A stretch of 64,000 nucleotides of DNA from Massilia soli (GTDB taxonomy: Bacteria > Pseudomonadota > Gammaproteobacteria > Burkholderiales > Burkholderiaceae_D): positions 558,001-622,000 of the forward strand of contig NZ_JAFBIL020000001.1 in NCBI RefSeq assembly GCF_016809835.1, given 5' to 3'. A program made the translations under genes and the position numbers. Numbering within the stretch: position 1 is the stretch's first letter; the number at the start of each line of letters is the position of its first letter. Below, one piece after another: positions 11,279 through 19,648 of this stretch. Below the pieces are notes generated by a model. That model worked only from the letters and a program-made list of their open reading frames with translations, did not search any database and was not told the origin of the DNA.

Positions 11279-12595
11279 CTAGAAAAACGTGTTGAGCGCG
11301 TGACGCACATTGTATGCGTCGTCCACCGCCAGCATGAGCGGCCACTTGTCGAAGGTCGTGCAGGGATGCGAGATGCCGCAGCCAACCAGGTCGCCGACCA
11401 ACAGCGAGTCGGACAAGGGGCTGCCGTCCGGTAGCTGCAGGTAAGCGTGCTGGTCGTTCATCTTGACAATGCTGCAGCCTTGCGGCAGCGCGGTAGGCGC
11501 GCCGGGACCCGGCCGGTGCGTGAACAGCGGCACCGGAAGGTCGACATCGTACGACGCGTCGCGCTTGCCCATCGTGAGGATGGCCAGCTGCGGCTCGGGG
11601 CGCGACTGCACCATGCTCCACACTTCCAGCGCCGGCAGCAGGCCCGCTCCCCGCGCTTCGCGTTCGTCGAGTTTGCCGATCAGACGCTGGTAGGAGCCGT
11701 GGTCGCTGGTCAGGTAACAGCCGCTGCGCAGCACCGGCCGCACCGGGCGAGACAGGCCGCGCATGCCGTTGAAGCCGCGTGCGACCAGGTCGAAATAGGC
11801 GGAGCCGCCTGCCGAAACAAGGATCTCCGCGCCGTCGAACAGGCCTTCGGCATCGGCGTCGCGGGCCAGCTGGGCGATGCGCCCGACAAAGGTTTCGACC
11901 GCGCGCACGTCGGCTTCGGGATCGTTCGAGACCAGCAAACCTTCATAGCCTTCGATGCCCGCCAGCCGCAGCCCGGGCGTCGTGGCGACGGCGCGCGCGA
12001 CTGCCATCACTTCGTCGGCGCTGCGGCATCCGGCACGTTTGCCGGGCAGGCCAAGTTCGACCAGCAGCGGGAGCGGGTGCGCCAGCGGCAATGCCGCCAC
12101 CGCCTCGCCCAGCCGCGCCACGCCGGCCAGCGAGTCGACCAGCGCGACCAGTTCGAAGTCAGGGTCGCCGCGCAGCAGCTGCAGCACGCTGTTGATATCG
12201 GCCCTGGCGACCAGCTGGTTTGCCAGCAGCACGCGGCGCACGCCGAAGCGATGCGCCACCTGCACCTGGACCGCGGTGGCCAGCGTGATGCCCCACGCGC
12301 CGTTGGCCAGCTGGGCGCCGAACAGCTGCGGGCTCATGGTGGTTTTACCGTGCGGCGCCAAGGTTGCGCCGTAGCGCTCGCAGAAGTCGCGCATCCACGC
12401 GAGGTTGTGCTGCAGGCTGGAGGTCTTGAGCACCGCGACCGGTAAGCTGGTATCGGCGCGCAGCACGTTCCAGCCCTGGACGCCGATCGCCCCCTGGCGC
12501 AGCGGTTCGGTGATCGGCAGGCCCTTGACGCCGGGATCGAGCATTTGCTCGTCGAGCGCCGACAGCGTCATGCCGCCGCGTTGGAGTGTGAACAT
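11279..12595 (-). CDS. PLP-dependent amino acid deaminase / D-threonine aldolase family (DSD1-like)
   Basis: A 438-aa fold-type III PLP enzyme. The N-terminal alanine-racemase-type barrel has the PLP lysine in APHGKTTMSP at about residue 84. The C-terminal D-serine-dehydratase-like domain ends with GISHPCTTFDKW, whose His and Cys bind zinc in eukaryotic DSD1. Members deaminate D-serine or cleave D-threonine and 3-hydroxyaspartate, so the exact substrate is open. The start at 12595 has a good GAGGTAA ribosome-binding site. It is 13 nt downstream of the AAA ATPase gene and may be in the same transcript. Confidence 0.85.
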   Translation of the reverse strand: MFTLQRGGMTLSALDEQMLDPGVKGLPITEPLRQGAIGVQGWNVLRADTSLPVAVLKTSSLQHNLAWMRDFCERYGATLAPHGKTTMSPQLFGAQLANGAWGITLATAVQVQVAHRFGVRRVLLANQLVARADINSVLQLLRGDPDFELVALVDSLAGVARLGEAVAALPLAHPLPLLVELGLPGKRAGCRSADEVMAVARAVATTPGLRLAGIEGYEGLLVSNDPEADVRAVETFVGRIAQLARDADAEGLFDGAEILVSAGGSAYFDLVARGFNGMRGLSRPVRPVLRSGCYLTSDHGSYQRLIGKLDEREARGAGLLPALEVWSMVQSRPEPQLAILTMGKRDASYDVDLPVPLFTHRPGPGAPTALPQGCSIVKMNDQHAYLQLPDGSPLSDSLLVGDLVGCGISHPCTTFDKWPLMLAVDDAYNVRHALNTFF

Positions 12596-12608
12596 GGTGT
12601 TACCTCGG

Positions 12609-13331
12609 TTAGCCGTCGCCCAGCAGTTGTTCGAGCCGGCGCGGATAATGGTTCAGGAAATCGCGGGTGATCGCGAAGTGTTCGGTGTCCTCGTAGGCCC
12701 GCTCGCTGATGCCAGCGTCGTCGAAGTGCAGGATTTTAGCACCCGGGTAGGCCAGCAAAATCGGCGAGTGCGTGGCGATGATGAACTGGCATTCCTGGCT
12801 TACCAGCTGGTGCATGGCCGACAGCGCCGCCAGCTGGCGCGCCGGCGACAGCGCCGCTTCCGGTTCGTCGAACAGGTACAGGCCGTTCTTGCGCAGGCCG
12901 AGGATCACTTCCATGAAGGCTTCGCCGTGCGACCGGCTATGCAGGGAACGCGCGTCGCCCGGCTGCCTTCCGTAGACGTCATCGAGGTAGCTGAAGACCC
13001 CGAACAGGCTCTCCGCGCGCAGGAAGTAAGTCGCATCGGGCTTCTTGTAGCTGCGGATGAATTTCAGGTGGCGCTGCAGCGGCGACACTTCCTGCTGCTG
13101 GCGATTGACGTTGCGGCTGCCGCCTTCCGCAGGCATTCCCATGCCGACCGCGATCGCCTCCAGCACGGTCGACTTGCCGCTGCCGTTCTCGCCGACGAGA
13201 AAAGTGACGTCGGCATGCAGGGTGAGTTTGCCGAGCCGCCGCAACGAGGGAATCGAGAACGGGTATGCCGAATAGTCGATGTCCGCTTCGGGAGCGAGCA
13301 CGACCTCGCGCAGGTAGGGCCTGGCATTCAC
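12609..13331 (-). CDS. AAA family ATPase (ABC/SMC-like)
   Basis: A 240-aa ATPase with Walker A GENGSGKST at about residues 44-52, Walker B GLYLFDEPEAALS, and a switch histidine in ATHSPILLAYPG. This is the compact OLD/RecF-like AAA_15/AAA_21 layout, without coiled coil or nuclease domain. The likely start is GTG at 13331; it forms a GTGA overlap with the TGA of the upstream GNAT gene, implying coupled translation. Such ATPases occur in many contexts; the function here is unknown and no toxin or nuclease partner is visible. Confidence 0.82.
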   Translation of the reverse strand: MNARPYLREVVLAPEADIDYSAYPFSIPSLRRLGKLTLHADVTFLVGENGSGKSTVLEAIAVGMGMPAEGGSRNVNRQQQEVSPLQRHLKFIRSYKKPDATYFLRAESLFGVFSYLDDVYGRQPGDARSLHSRSHGEAFMEVILGLRKNGLYLFDEPEAALSPARQLAALSAMHQLVSQECQFIIATHSPILLAYPGAKILHFDDAGISERAYEDTEHFAITRDFLNHYPRRLEQLLGDG

Positions 13332-13759
13332 GCGCGCTCCAGCATGAAGCAGGCTTCGGCGTCGCCCTCGCGATGGCTGCGCCGCCAGCCCAGGGCCGTA
13401 TAGAAGCGGTCGGCGCGGGTGTCCGGGCCGGTGCTCAGAACGACCTTCGCATGTCCATGCTCGAACAGATAGCCGGTGGCCAGCGCCAGCAGCTGCTTGC
13501 CGATGCCTGCGCCTTCGTGCTTCGGATCGACGAACAGCGCCCAGATCGAGCCGGCGTCGCGCTCCGCGTACGCAAAACCGGCGATGACGCCATCGCGTTC
13601 GCACACCCAGCCGCGGCCCAGCGCGTCGAGGTAGTCCTGGTACATCTCCAGCGTGACGCGCGACGGGTCGCGCAGCCGGTTCTCATGCACGGCAAGGCGG
13701 ATCGCCGACATTGCCGGGATGTCGGCGGTGCAGGCAAGGCGGTAGGTGGTGGTTGGCAT
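13328..13759 (-). CDS. GNAT family N-acetyltransferase
   Basis: A 143-aa GNAT domain protein. The acetyl-CoA-binding motif A is visible as ALFVDPKHEGAGIGKQLLAL (about residues 74-93, with Q/R-x-x-G-x-G/A character), after a WVCERDGVIAGFAYAE strand. The C-terminus has FYTALGWRR, common near GNAT active sites. Substrate unknown. Its stop overlaps the GTG of the AAA ATPase, so the two form a translationally coupled pair. ATG at 13759 follows a palindromic repeat. Confidence 0.85.
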   Translation of the reverse strand: MPTTTYRLACTADIPAMSAIRLAVHENRLRDPSRVTLEMYQDYLDALGRGWVCERDGVIAGFAYAERDAGSIWALFVDPKHEGAGIGKQLLALATGYLFEHGHAKVVLSTGPDTRADRFYTALGWRRSHREGDAEACFMLERA

Positions 13760-13793
13760 GGATCGAGGTCTGGGAACAACACAGTCTCAAAAC

Positions 13794-13869
13794 GTCATTC
13801 CCGCGAAGGCGGGAATCCATACCGCCTGTACTGCGCGCCAGCATGGATTCCCGCCTGCGCGGGAATGAC
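13794..13869. repeat. Dispersed palindromic repeat, two-hairpin copy B
   Basis: Begins GTCATTCCCGCGAAGGCGGG and ends CCCGCCTGCGCGGGAATGAC; the outer 12 bases are inverted complements and each half also folds alone. It is 76 bp, almost the same length and layout as copies A and C but with ATT in place of GTT. It lies between the phaB stop and the GNAT start. Confidence 0.85.
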
Positions 13870-13889
13870 GGTGCTTCATTTGCTGCGTC

Positions 13890-14630
13890 TTAGGACATGT
13901 GCTGGCCGCCGTTGATGGCGATGTTGGCACCGGTGACAAACGCCGCCTCGTCCGACGCCAGGTAAGCCACCAGGCCGGCGACTTCTTCCGGCTTGCCCAG
14001 GCGCGCCATCGGGATCTGCGGGATGATCTTGGTTTCCAGGACTTCCTTCGGAATCTCGGTCACCATCTTGGTGCCGATGTAGCCCGGCGAGATGGTGTTG
14101 ACGGTGACGCCCTTGCGCGCCACTTCCAGCGCCAGCGCCTTGGTGAAGCCGTGCATGCCTGCCTTGGCCGCCGAGTAGTTGGTCTGGCCGAACGCGCCCT
14201 TCGATGCATTGACCGACGAGATGTTGATGATGCGGCCCCAGCCCCGCTCCACCATGCCGTCGCACACCGGCTTGGTCATGTTGAATACCGAGTCGAGGTT
14301 GGTCGACATCACGGCGTCCCAGTTCGGCTTGTCCATCTTCTTGAAGGTCATGTCGCGGGTGATGCCGGCGTTATTGACCAGCACATCGATCGGACCCACT
14401 TCCTTCTCGACCTTCGCCACGCAGGCCTGCGCCGAATCGTAGTCGGCCACGTCGCACTCGTAGGACTTGAAGTCATAGCCCATGTCTTTGGTGGAGGCGA
14501 GCCAGGAATCGACCTTCTTGTTCCCAGGGGAATAGGTCGTCACGACGCGGTAGCCCAATGCAGCCAGCTTGAAGCAGACCGCTTCACCCAGACCGCCCAT
14601 ACCACCCGTTACCAATGCAACTCTAGCCAT
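13890..14630 (-). CDS. phaB: Acetoacetyl-CoA reductase
   Basis: NADPH-dependent reductase making (R)-3-hydroxybutyryl-CoA for polyhydroxybutyrate. The 246-aa short-chain dehydrogenase has TGGMGGLGEA as the nucleotide loop, NNAGITRD, catalytic Ser in NISSVNASKG, and Tyr/Lys in NYSAAKAG, exactly the PhaB pattern rather than FabG. It lies 47 nt downstream of phaA in the same direction, the usual phaA-phaB order. No phaC or phasin gene is in the window. ATG at 14630. Confidence 0.95.
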   Translation of the reverse strand: MARVALVTGGMGGLGEAVCFKLAALGYRVVTTYSPGNKKVDSWLASTKDMGYDFKSYECDVADYDSAQACVAKVEKEVGPIDVLVNNAGITRDMTFKKMDKPNWDAVMSTNLDSVFNMTKPVCDGMVERGWGRIINISSVNASKGAFGQTNYSAAKAGMHGFTKALALEVARKGVTVNTISPGYIGTKMVTEIPKEVLETKIIPQIPMARLGKPEEVAGLVAYLASDEAAFVTGANIAINGGQHMS

Positions 14631-14677
14631 GTGTCTTCTCCAATTTTTTTAAGTGATTGCGAACTGCTCTTTGACCG

Positions 14678-15856
14678 TCAATCGCGCTCGATGGCCAGGG
14701 CGACGCCCATGCCGCCGCCGATGCACAGGCTGGCCAGGCCACGCTTGGCGTCGCGGCGCGCCATTTCGTGCAGCAGGGTGACCAGGATGCGCGCGCCCGA
14801 CGCACCGATCGGGTGGCCGATGGCGATGGCGCCGCCGTTGACGTTGATCTTGCTCGTGTCCCAGCCCATCTCACGATTGACTGCGATTGCCTGGGCGGCA
14901 AACGCTTCGTTAATTTCCATCAGGTCCAGGTCCTGGTGGGTCCAGCCGGCCTTTTTCAGGCACAGCGTCGATGCCGATACCGGGCCGATGCCCATGATCT
15001 CGGGCGCCACGCCGGACGAGGCGTAGGCCTTGATGCGCGCCAGCGGGGTCAGTCCCAGCTCGCGCGCCTTCGATGCGCTCATCATGATCACGGCGGCGGC
15101 GCCGTCGTTGATGCCGGACGCGTTACCTGCGGTGACGGTGCCAGCCTTGTCGAACGCCGGGCGCAGCCCGGCCAGCGATTCGAGCGTCGAGCCATGCTTG
15201 GGATACTCGTCGGTATCGAACATGATCGCGCCCTTCTTCGACGGGATTTCAAGCGGGATGATTTCGTCCTTGAACTTGCCTTCCTTTTGCGCCGCTTCGG
15301 CCTTGAGCTGCGACTGCAGCGCGAACTCGTCCTGCTCGGCGCGCGATACCTCGTATTTTTTCGCGACGTTTTCGGCGGTGACGCCCATGTGGTACTGGTT
15401 ATAGACGTCCCACAGGCCGTCGACGATCATGGTGTCGATCAGCTTGGCGTCGCCCATGCGGAAACCGTCGCGCGAGTTGTTCAGCACGTGCGGCGAGGCG
15501 CTCATGTTTTCCTGGCCGCCGGCGATGACGATGCTGGCGTCGCCGCAGCGGATCGCCTGGGTCGCCAGGTGGGTCGCCTTCAGGCCGCTGCCGCACACCT
15601 TGTTGATGGTGTAGGCCGGGACCATGGTCGGGACGCCGCCCTTGATGGCGGCCTGGCGCGCCGGATTCTGGCCGACGCCGGCGGTAAGCACCTGGCCGAG
15701 GATCACTTCGCTGATGGTGGCCGGGTCGATGCCGGTCCTGGCCAGCAGGCTGCGAATGACGTGGGCGCCCAGCTCCGCAGCAGGGATCTTGGATAGCGTG
15801 CCGCCAAACTTGCCGACTGCGGTTCGGCCGGCGGCCACGATTACGACGTCTTCCAT
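14678..15856 (-). CDS. phaA: Acetyl-CoA C-acetyltransferase (beta-ketothiolase)
   Basis: Condenses two acetyl-CoA to acetoacetyl-CoA. The 392-aa thiolase has nucleophile Cys88 in [10 protein letters not shown], the NEAFAAQ motif, His in [14 protein letters not shown] and the second Cys in SLCIGGGMG. The length is standard for biosynthetic thiolases. It is the first gene of the phaA-phaB pair; together they supply 3-hydroxybutyryl-CoA. ATG at 15856, with a GGAGAATCAC leader as the ribosome-binding site. Confidence 0.95.
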   Translation of the reverse strand: MEDVVIVAAGRTAVGKFGGTLSKIPAAELGAHVIRSLLARTGIDPATISEVILGQVLTAGVGQNPARQAAIKGGVPTMVPAYTINKVCGSGLKATHLATQAIRCGDASIVIAGGQENMSASPHVLNNSRDGFRMGDAKLIDTMIVDGLWDVYNQYHMGVTAENVAKKYEVSRAEQDEFALQSQLKAEAAQKEGKFKDEIIPLEIPSKKGAIMFDTDEYPKHGSTLESLAGLRPAFDKAGTVTAGNASGINDGAAAVIMMSASKARELGLTPLARIKAYASSGVAPEIMGIGPVSASTLCLKKAGWTHQDLDLMEINEAFAAQAIAVNREMGWDTSKINVNGGAIAIGHPIGASGARILVTLLHEMARRDAKRGLASLCIGGGMGVALAIERD

Positions 15857-16172
15857 GTGATTCTCCGATGTTCCGGCCGGGGCCGAAGGGTTTCAGGGCG
15901 TAGCGGCCCAGGCGGCAAAGTCATCTATCCTAATCAGCTGACCCGGTACGCGTTTGAGCAAAATCAATCTTATCAGCTAATTCACAAAAATCCACCCTTT
16001 GGCGCCAGATCGGAGGCCGATCGCCGGGACGCGGCGGCCGCGACCGGCACGCGCGACTTGTCGCATGCTCCCCTTCCGGCAAATTTCACAGTAGAATGCA
16101 CGGGCCCTGCATCCGCAAGGCCTAGTTGCCGTCAGGAACGACCGCTCGCGCCGAACCCCCAACCAGACACTT
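15857..16172. other. Divergent intergenic region between phaA and minC
   Basis: This 316-bp gap separates phaA (minus) from minC (plus) and must carry both promoters. The middle, about 15925-15990, is AT-rich compared with its surroundings and holds two ATCAGCT copies (15942 and 15974), a possible direct-repeat regulator site. I found no convincing ORF, RNA gene or strong promoter match. Confidence 0.4.
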
Positions 16173-16946
16173 ATGCTCAAAAGCCCGTCCCAACTGCCCA
16201 TCGAAATCAAGATTTCCACCGTCGTCGCGATCTCGACGATCCTGCACTCGGCCGAGCCGCTGGCGATCGATGCCGCCCTGAAGCAGATGACGGGCGGCGT
16301 GTCCGACTTCTTCGAAGATGAATTCGCGGTGATCGACGTTGGCGCGATCGCCGCCGACGTGCCGTACATCGACTGGGCCATGCTGGTCGACGTGCTGAAA
16401 AAATACCGCCTCAACGCGGTCGCCGTGCGCGGCGCAACCCCGGCCATGTTTGACGCGATCCGCGCGCGCGGCCTGTCGATCGACGACGGCAGCGGCGGCG
16501 CGAAGCCGCGCGCAGAAGCCGCGCCGGCCGCCCAGCCGGCCGCTCCAGCACCAGCACCAGCCCCCGCGGCGCCGCAAGCGGCGCCGGCGGCAATGCCGGT
16601 CGGCGCCATGATCGTCGATACCCCGGTGCGCGCCGGCCAGCGCGTGTATGCGCGCGGCTGCGACCTGATCATTACCGCTGCCGTCAACAATGGCGCCGAA
16701 GTCATCGCCGACGGCAGCATCCACGTGTACGCCGCCTTGCACGGGCGTGCCCTCGCCGGCGCGTCCGGCAATGCAGACGCGCGCATCTTCGCGCTGTCGA
16801 TGCAGCCGGAACTGGTCTCCATCGCCGGGGTGTACCGCACCTTCGACGACGGCTTCCCGGCCGATCTGGCGCTGCGGCCTGCACAAATCCGTTTGCACGG
16901 AGACCGACTGGATATACTATCGCTCAGTTCGGCCACCCGCGCCTGA
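16173..16946 (+). CDS. minC: Septum site-determining protein MinC
   Basis: Inhibitor of FtsZ assembly away from midcell. The 257-aa protein has an N-terminal MinC_N domain (about 1-108), an Ala/Pro-rich linker (about 112-145) and a C-terminal beta-helix domain with GQRVYARGCDLII and GAEVIADGSIHVYAALHGRALAG, the surface that binds MinD. The linker is long and low in complexity, common in Burkholderiales. It is the first gene of minCDE, 26 nt before minD. Confidence 0.95.
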   Translation: MLKSPSQLPIEIKISTVVAISTILHSAEPLAIDAALKQMTGGVSDFFEDEFAVIDVGAIAADVPYIDWAMLVDVLKKYRLNAVAVRGATPAMFDAIRARGLSIDDGSGGAKPRAEAAPAAQPAAPAPAPAPAAPQAAPAAMPVGAMIVDTPVRAGQRVYARGCDLIITAAVNNGAEVIADGSIHVYAALHGRALAGASGNADARIFALSMQPELVSIAGVYRTFDDGFPADLALRPAQIRLHGDRLDILSLSSATRA

Positions 16947-16972
16947 AAACCAGATACTGAAAAGGACTTTCT

Positions 16973-17788
16973 GTGGCAAGAATTATTGTTGTGACGTCCG
17001 GCAAAGGTGGCGTCGGTAAGACCACTTCCAGCGCCAGCTTTTCCACCGGGCTGGCCATGCGTGGCCACAAGACCGCCGTGCTCGACTTCGACGTCGGCCT
17101 GCGGAACCTCGACCTCATCATGGGCTGCGAGCGGCGCGTGGTGTATGACCTGATCAACGTCATCAATGGCGAAGCGACGCTGAACCAGGCGATGATCAAG
17201 GACAAGCACTGCGACAACCTGTTCATCCTGCCGGCCTCGCAGACGCGCGACAAGGACGCCCTGTCCGAAGAAGGCGTCGAGCGCGTGCTCAACGACCTGA
17301 TCAACATGGGCTTCGAATACATCATCTGCGATTCGCCCGCCGGCATCGAGCACGGCGCGCTGATGGCGCTGACGTTTGCCGATGAAGCGATCATCGTGAC
17401 CAACCCGGAAGTGTCGTCGGTGCGCGATTCCGACCGCATCCTCGGTATCATCCAGGCCAAGTCGCGCCGCGCGCAAACCGGCGCCGAGCCGGTCAAGGAA
17501 CACTTGCTGATCACGCGCTACTCGCCGAAGCGGGTCGAAGCCGACGAGATGCTGTCGTACCAGGACGTGCAGGAAATCCTGCGCATCCCGCTGATCGGCA
17601 TCATTCCGGAATCGGAGTCGGTGCTGCACGCGTCGAACCAGGGCAACCCGGCGATTCACTTCAAGGGTACCGACGTTGCCGAAGCGTACGAAGATGTGAT
17701 TTCACGCTTCCTCGGCGAAGACTTGCCGCTGCGTTTCACCAGCTATGAAAAGCCAGGCTTCCTGCAGCGTATCTTTGGGACGAAGTGA
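16973..17788 (+). CDS. minD: Septum site-determining ATPase MinD
   Basis: Membrane-associated ParA/MinD ATPase that recruits MinC and oscillates with MinE. The 271-aa protein shows the deviant Walker A GKGGVGKTT, switch II DSPAGIEHGA, and a C-terminal amphipathic membrane-targeting helix ending GFLQRIFGTK. The start is GTG-type in spacing terms: the ORF begins GTGGCAAGAATTATT at 16973 after an AAAGGA ribosome-binding site. The minE ATG begins 1 nt after the stop. Confidence 0.97.
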   Translation: MARIIVVTSGKGGVGKTTSSASFSTGLAMRGHKTAVLDFDVGLRNLDLIMGCERRVVYDLINVINGEATLNQAMIKDKHCDNLFILPASQTRDKDALSEEGVERVLNDLINMGFEYIICDSPAGIEHGALMALTFADEAIIVTNPEVSSVRDSDRILGIIQAKSRRAQTGAEPVKEHLLITRYSPKRVEADEMLSYQDVQEILRIPLIGIIPESESVLHASNQGNPAIHFKGTDVAEAYEDVISRFLGEDLPLRFTSYEKPGFLQRIFGTK

Positions 17789-17789
17789 T

Positions 17790-18041
17790 ATGGCCCTGCT
17801 CTCATTCCTGTTCCCTTCGAAGCCGAAGAGCGCAACCGCCGCCAAGGAACGGTTGCAGATCATCATCGCGCGTGAACGCACCAACCGCACCGGACCGGAC
17901 TTCCTGCCGGCGCTGCACCGCGAGCTGATCGAAGTGATCTCGAAATACACCAAGGTCAACGCCGACGACATCAAGATTTCCCTGGATCGCCAGGGCAACC
18001 TTGAAGTGCTCGACGTCAACGTGGTGCTGCCGGATACCTGA
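17790..18041 (+). CDS. minE: Cell division topological specificity factor MinE
   Basis: An 83-aa MinE: a short N-terminal membrane helix (MALLSFLFPSKPKSA), the MinD-binding segment (KERLQIIIARERTNR) and a C-terminal dimerisation domain ending LDVNVVLPDT. It stimulates MinD ATPase and sets the pole-to-pole oscillation. The ATG at 17790 follows the minD TGA by 1 nt, so translation is probably coupled. A 15-residue upstream extension in the same frame is inside minD and is not needed. Confidence 0.96.
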   Translation: MALLSFLFPSKPKSATAAKERLQIIIARERTNRTGPDFLPALHRELIEVISKYTKVNADDIKISLDRQGNLEVLDVNVVLPDT

Positions 18042-18051
18042 CCGGCCCCTG

Positions 18052-18082
18052 CCGGCCACGCCTCAACAGCGTGGCCGGTTTT
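18052..18082 (+). terminator. Rho-independent terminator of minCDE
   Basis: CCGGCCACGC (18052-18061), a 7-nt loop, and the exact complement GCGTGGCCGG (18069-18078) followed by TTTT. It lies 11 nt after the minE stop and can also serve the convergent gene at 18096. Confidence 0.8.
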
Positions 18083-18095
18083 CCATCTGGCCCGG

Positions 18096-18614
18096 TTACA
18101 TCGCCGGCGCCGGCGCCGGCTGCGAACCGGACAGTTCGCGCGCGACGTTGGCGCAAGCCTCGACGTGCTTGTAGCCAAGGTGGCGGAACACGGCAAAACC
18201 AATGCCCGCCGCGGCAATCGACCCGGCAATCGGCACGAACTTGGTGGCCGACTTGGCCGCCGAACGCATGCCCATCCGCTTGAACACGCCCAGCAGCAGC
18301 TCGCGCGACACGATTTTTCCCACCAACATACCGCCAATACCGACCGCCGCCTTGTACGCGATCAGCTTGTGGCTGGGCTGCAAGCGGTCGATCTGCTCCG
18401 GCGTCAGGCCGAACGAGGTATTGACATCGTCGACCAGCTTGGCGAACATCGACAGGTCGGACACCACATCGATGCCCGGGATCGGCAAGGCGGACACACC
18501 GGCCGCCATCATCGCTTTCCTGCGCACCATCTGGCGGCAGCGCTCGCGTACGTCGCTGATGTCCTGGGTACTGACGGGGATGGCTCCCCACTGCGTCGCT
18601 TCGGCGCTCATCAT
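18096..18614 (-). CDS. DUF697/EcsC-like small membrane-associated protein
   Basis: A 172-aa protein with two hydrophobic stretches: SALPIPGIDVVSDLSMFAKL at about 40-60 and FVPIAGSIAAAGIGFAVF at about 125-143. The first resembles the A-x-P-I-P-G-x-D segment of DUF697 and related GTPase-associated membrane modules; here it stands alone without a GTPase domain. Ends in a Pro/Ala tail. Function unknown. The gene is convergent with minE. A start at 18611 (second Met) is equally possible. Confidence 0.6.
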   Translation of the reverse strand: MMSAEATQWGAIPVSTQDISDVRERCRQMVRRKAMMAAGVSALPIPGIDVVSDLSMFAKLVDDVNTSFGLTPEQIDRLQPSHKLIAYKAAVGIGGMLVGKIVSRELLLGVFKRMGMRSAAKSATKFVPIAGSIAAAGIGFAVFRHLGYKHVEACANVARELSGSQPAPAPAM

Positions 18615-18814
18615 GTTCGCTCTCCCTCACCAAAAGTTTCTGTAAAGATTTATAGATATTGATATCGCTGTTTATGCAGTGTACCTTGTTATAAATTTAC
18701 TACGGTGCACGGCTGGCAGCGGCGTGCGCTTGTGATGAGAAGCAACAAAAATGTCTCATCTGCGACTTAATTGTAAAAGCCTGTTATATTTCGAGTAACT
18801 ATTCTTTAATTAAA

Positions 18815-18832
18815 TGTAGGATGCATCCTACA
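18815..18832. promoter_or_regulatory. Perfect 18-bp palindrome upstream of response regulator
   Basis: TGTAGGATGCATCCTACA is its own reverse complement and lies 27 nt before the ATG at 18859, in an AT-rich leader. The position near the likely transcription start suits an operator, perhaps for autoregulation. No known consensus is recognised. Confidence 0.55.
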
Positions 18833-18858
18833 ATAACGATTTACGCCACACTTCCATT

Positions 18859-19548
18859 ATGAGAATCGCAGTCCTCGACAACGACCGCAGCCAGGCCGAT
18901 CTGATATGCCAGGTGCTGACGGCTGCCGGCCACTCCTGCCAGTCGTACGACAGCGGCAAGGAGATGCTCGCGCATTTGCGCAAGGACAGCACCGACATGG
19001 TGATTCTCGACTGGCAGGTGGCTGACATGGGCGCAGTCGACGTGGTGCGGCGCGCGCGTGAAAAGATGCCGGCCCACACCCCGATCATGTTCATGACCAG
19101 CAGCTCGGGCGAAGACGACATCGTCGCCGGCGTCGGCGCCGGCGCCAGTGATTACATGATCAAGCCGCTGCGCCGCGGCGAGCTGGTGGCGCGCGTGCAA
19201 GCGATGCTGCGGCGCGCCTACCCGGCCCAGAATGGCGCCGAGATGCTGCAGTTCGGCCCTTACGTGTTCGAGACCCGCCCCGGCCGCCTGATGATGGACG
19301 GTTCGGTCATCGACGTCACGCACAAGGAGTTCTACCTGGCCTTGCTGTTCTTCCGCAACATCGGTCGTCCGCTGTCGCGCGCCTTCATCCATGAAGCGGT
19401 CTGGATCCGCGAAACCGACGTGCCATCGCGCACCATGGACACCCACGTTTCGCGCGTACGCAACAAGTTGCAGCTCAAGCCGGAGAACGGTTTCCGCCTG
19501 GTGCCGGTGTATAGCTACGGCTACCGCCTCGAAAAACTGGGCGCTTGA
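18859..19548 (+). CDS. OmpR/PhoB-type response regulator (orphan)
   Basis: A 229-aa regulator. The receiver domain (1-120) has acidic residues Asp7/Asp9, phosphoacceptor Asp51 (VILDW), Thr80 and Lys102 (IKPL). The C-terminal winged helix (130-225) has THKEFYLALLFF and RTMDTHVSRVRNKL, the OmpR recognition helix. No histidine kinase is adjacent: hemA follows and the DUF697-like gene is divergent, so its kinase must be elsewhere. A perfect palindrome precedes the start. The target genes are unknown. Confidence 0.9.
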   Translation: MRIAVLDNDRSQADLICQVLTAAGHSCQSYDSGKEMLAHLRKDSTDMVILDWQVADMGAVDVVRRAREKMPAHTPIMFMTSSSGEDDIVAGVGAGASDYMIKPLRRGELVARVQAMLRRAYPAQNGAEMLQFGPYVFETRPGRLMMDGSVIDVTHKEFYLALLFFRNIGRPLSRAFIHEAVWIRETDVPSRTMDTHVSRVRNKLQLKPENGFRLVPVYSYGYRLEKLGA

Positions 19549-19591
19549 GCGCCCCGGCGTTTCCATCCTGCCAAGAAGCGGGCCTTGCCGC

Positions 19592-19620
19592 TGTAGGACA
19601 AGACCGGGCAAGGTATAATC
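19592..19620 (+). promoter_or_regulatory. Candidate sigma-70 promoter for hemA
   Basis: A perfect TATAAT at 19615-19620 lies 28 nt before the hemA ATG. Seventeen bases upstream, CTGTAG (19592-19597) is only a weak -35. The response-regulator gene ends 66 nt earlier, so hemA probably starts its own transcript here. Confidence 0.5.
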
Positions 19621-19648
19621 GCGGTACTCCACCGCACAATGTAAAGAC

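Noticed and set aside
12609-13759. Possible anti-phage system in the GNAT/AAA pair
   Set aside because: No nuclease, toxin, reverse transcriptase or other effector domain; ordinary genes surround it.
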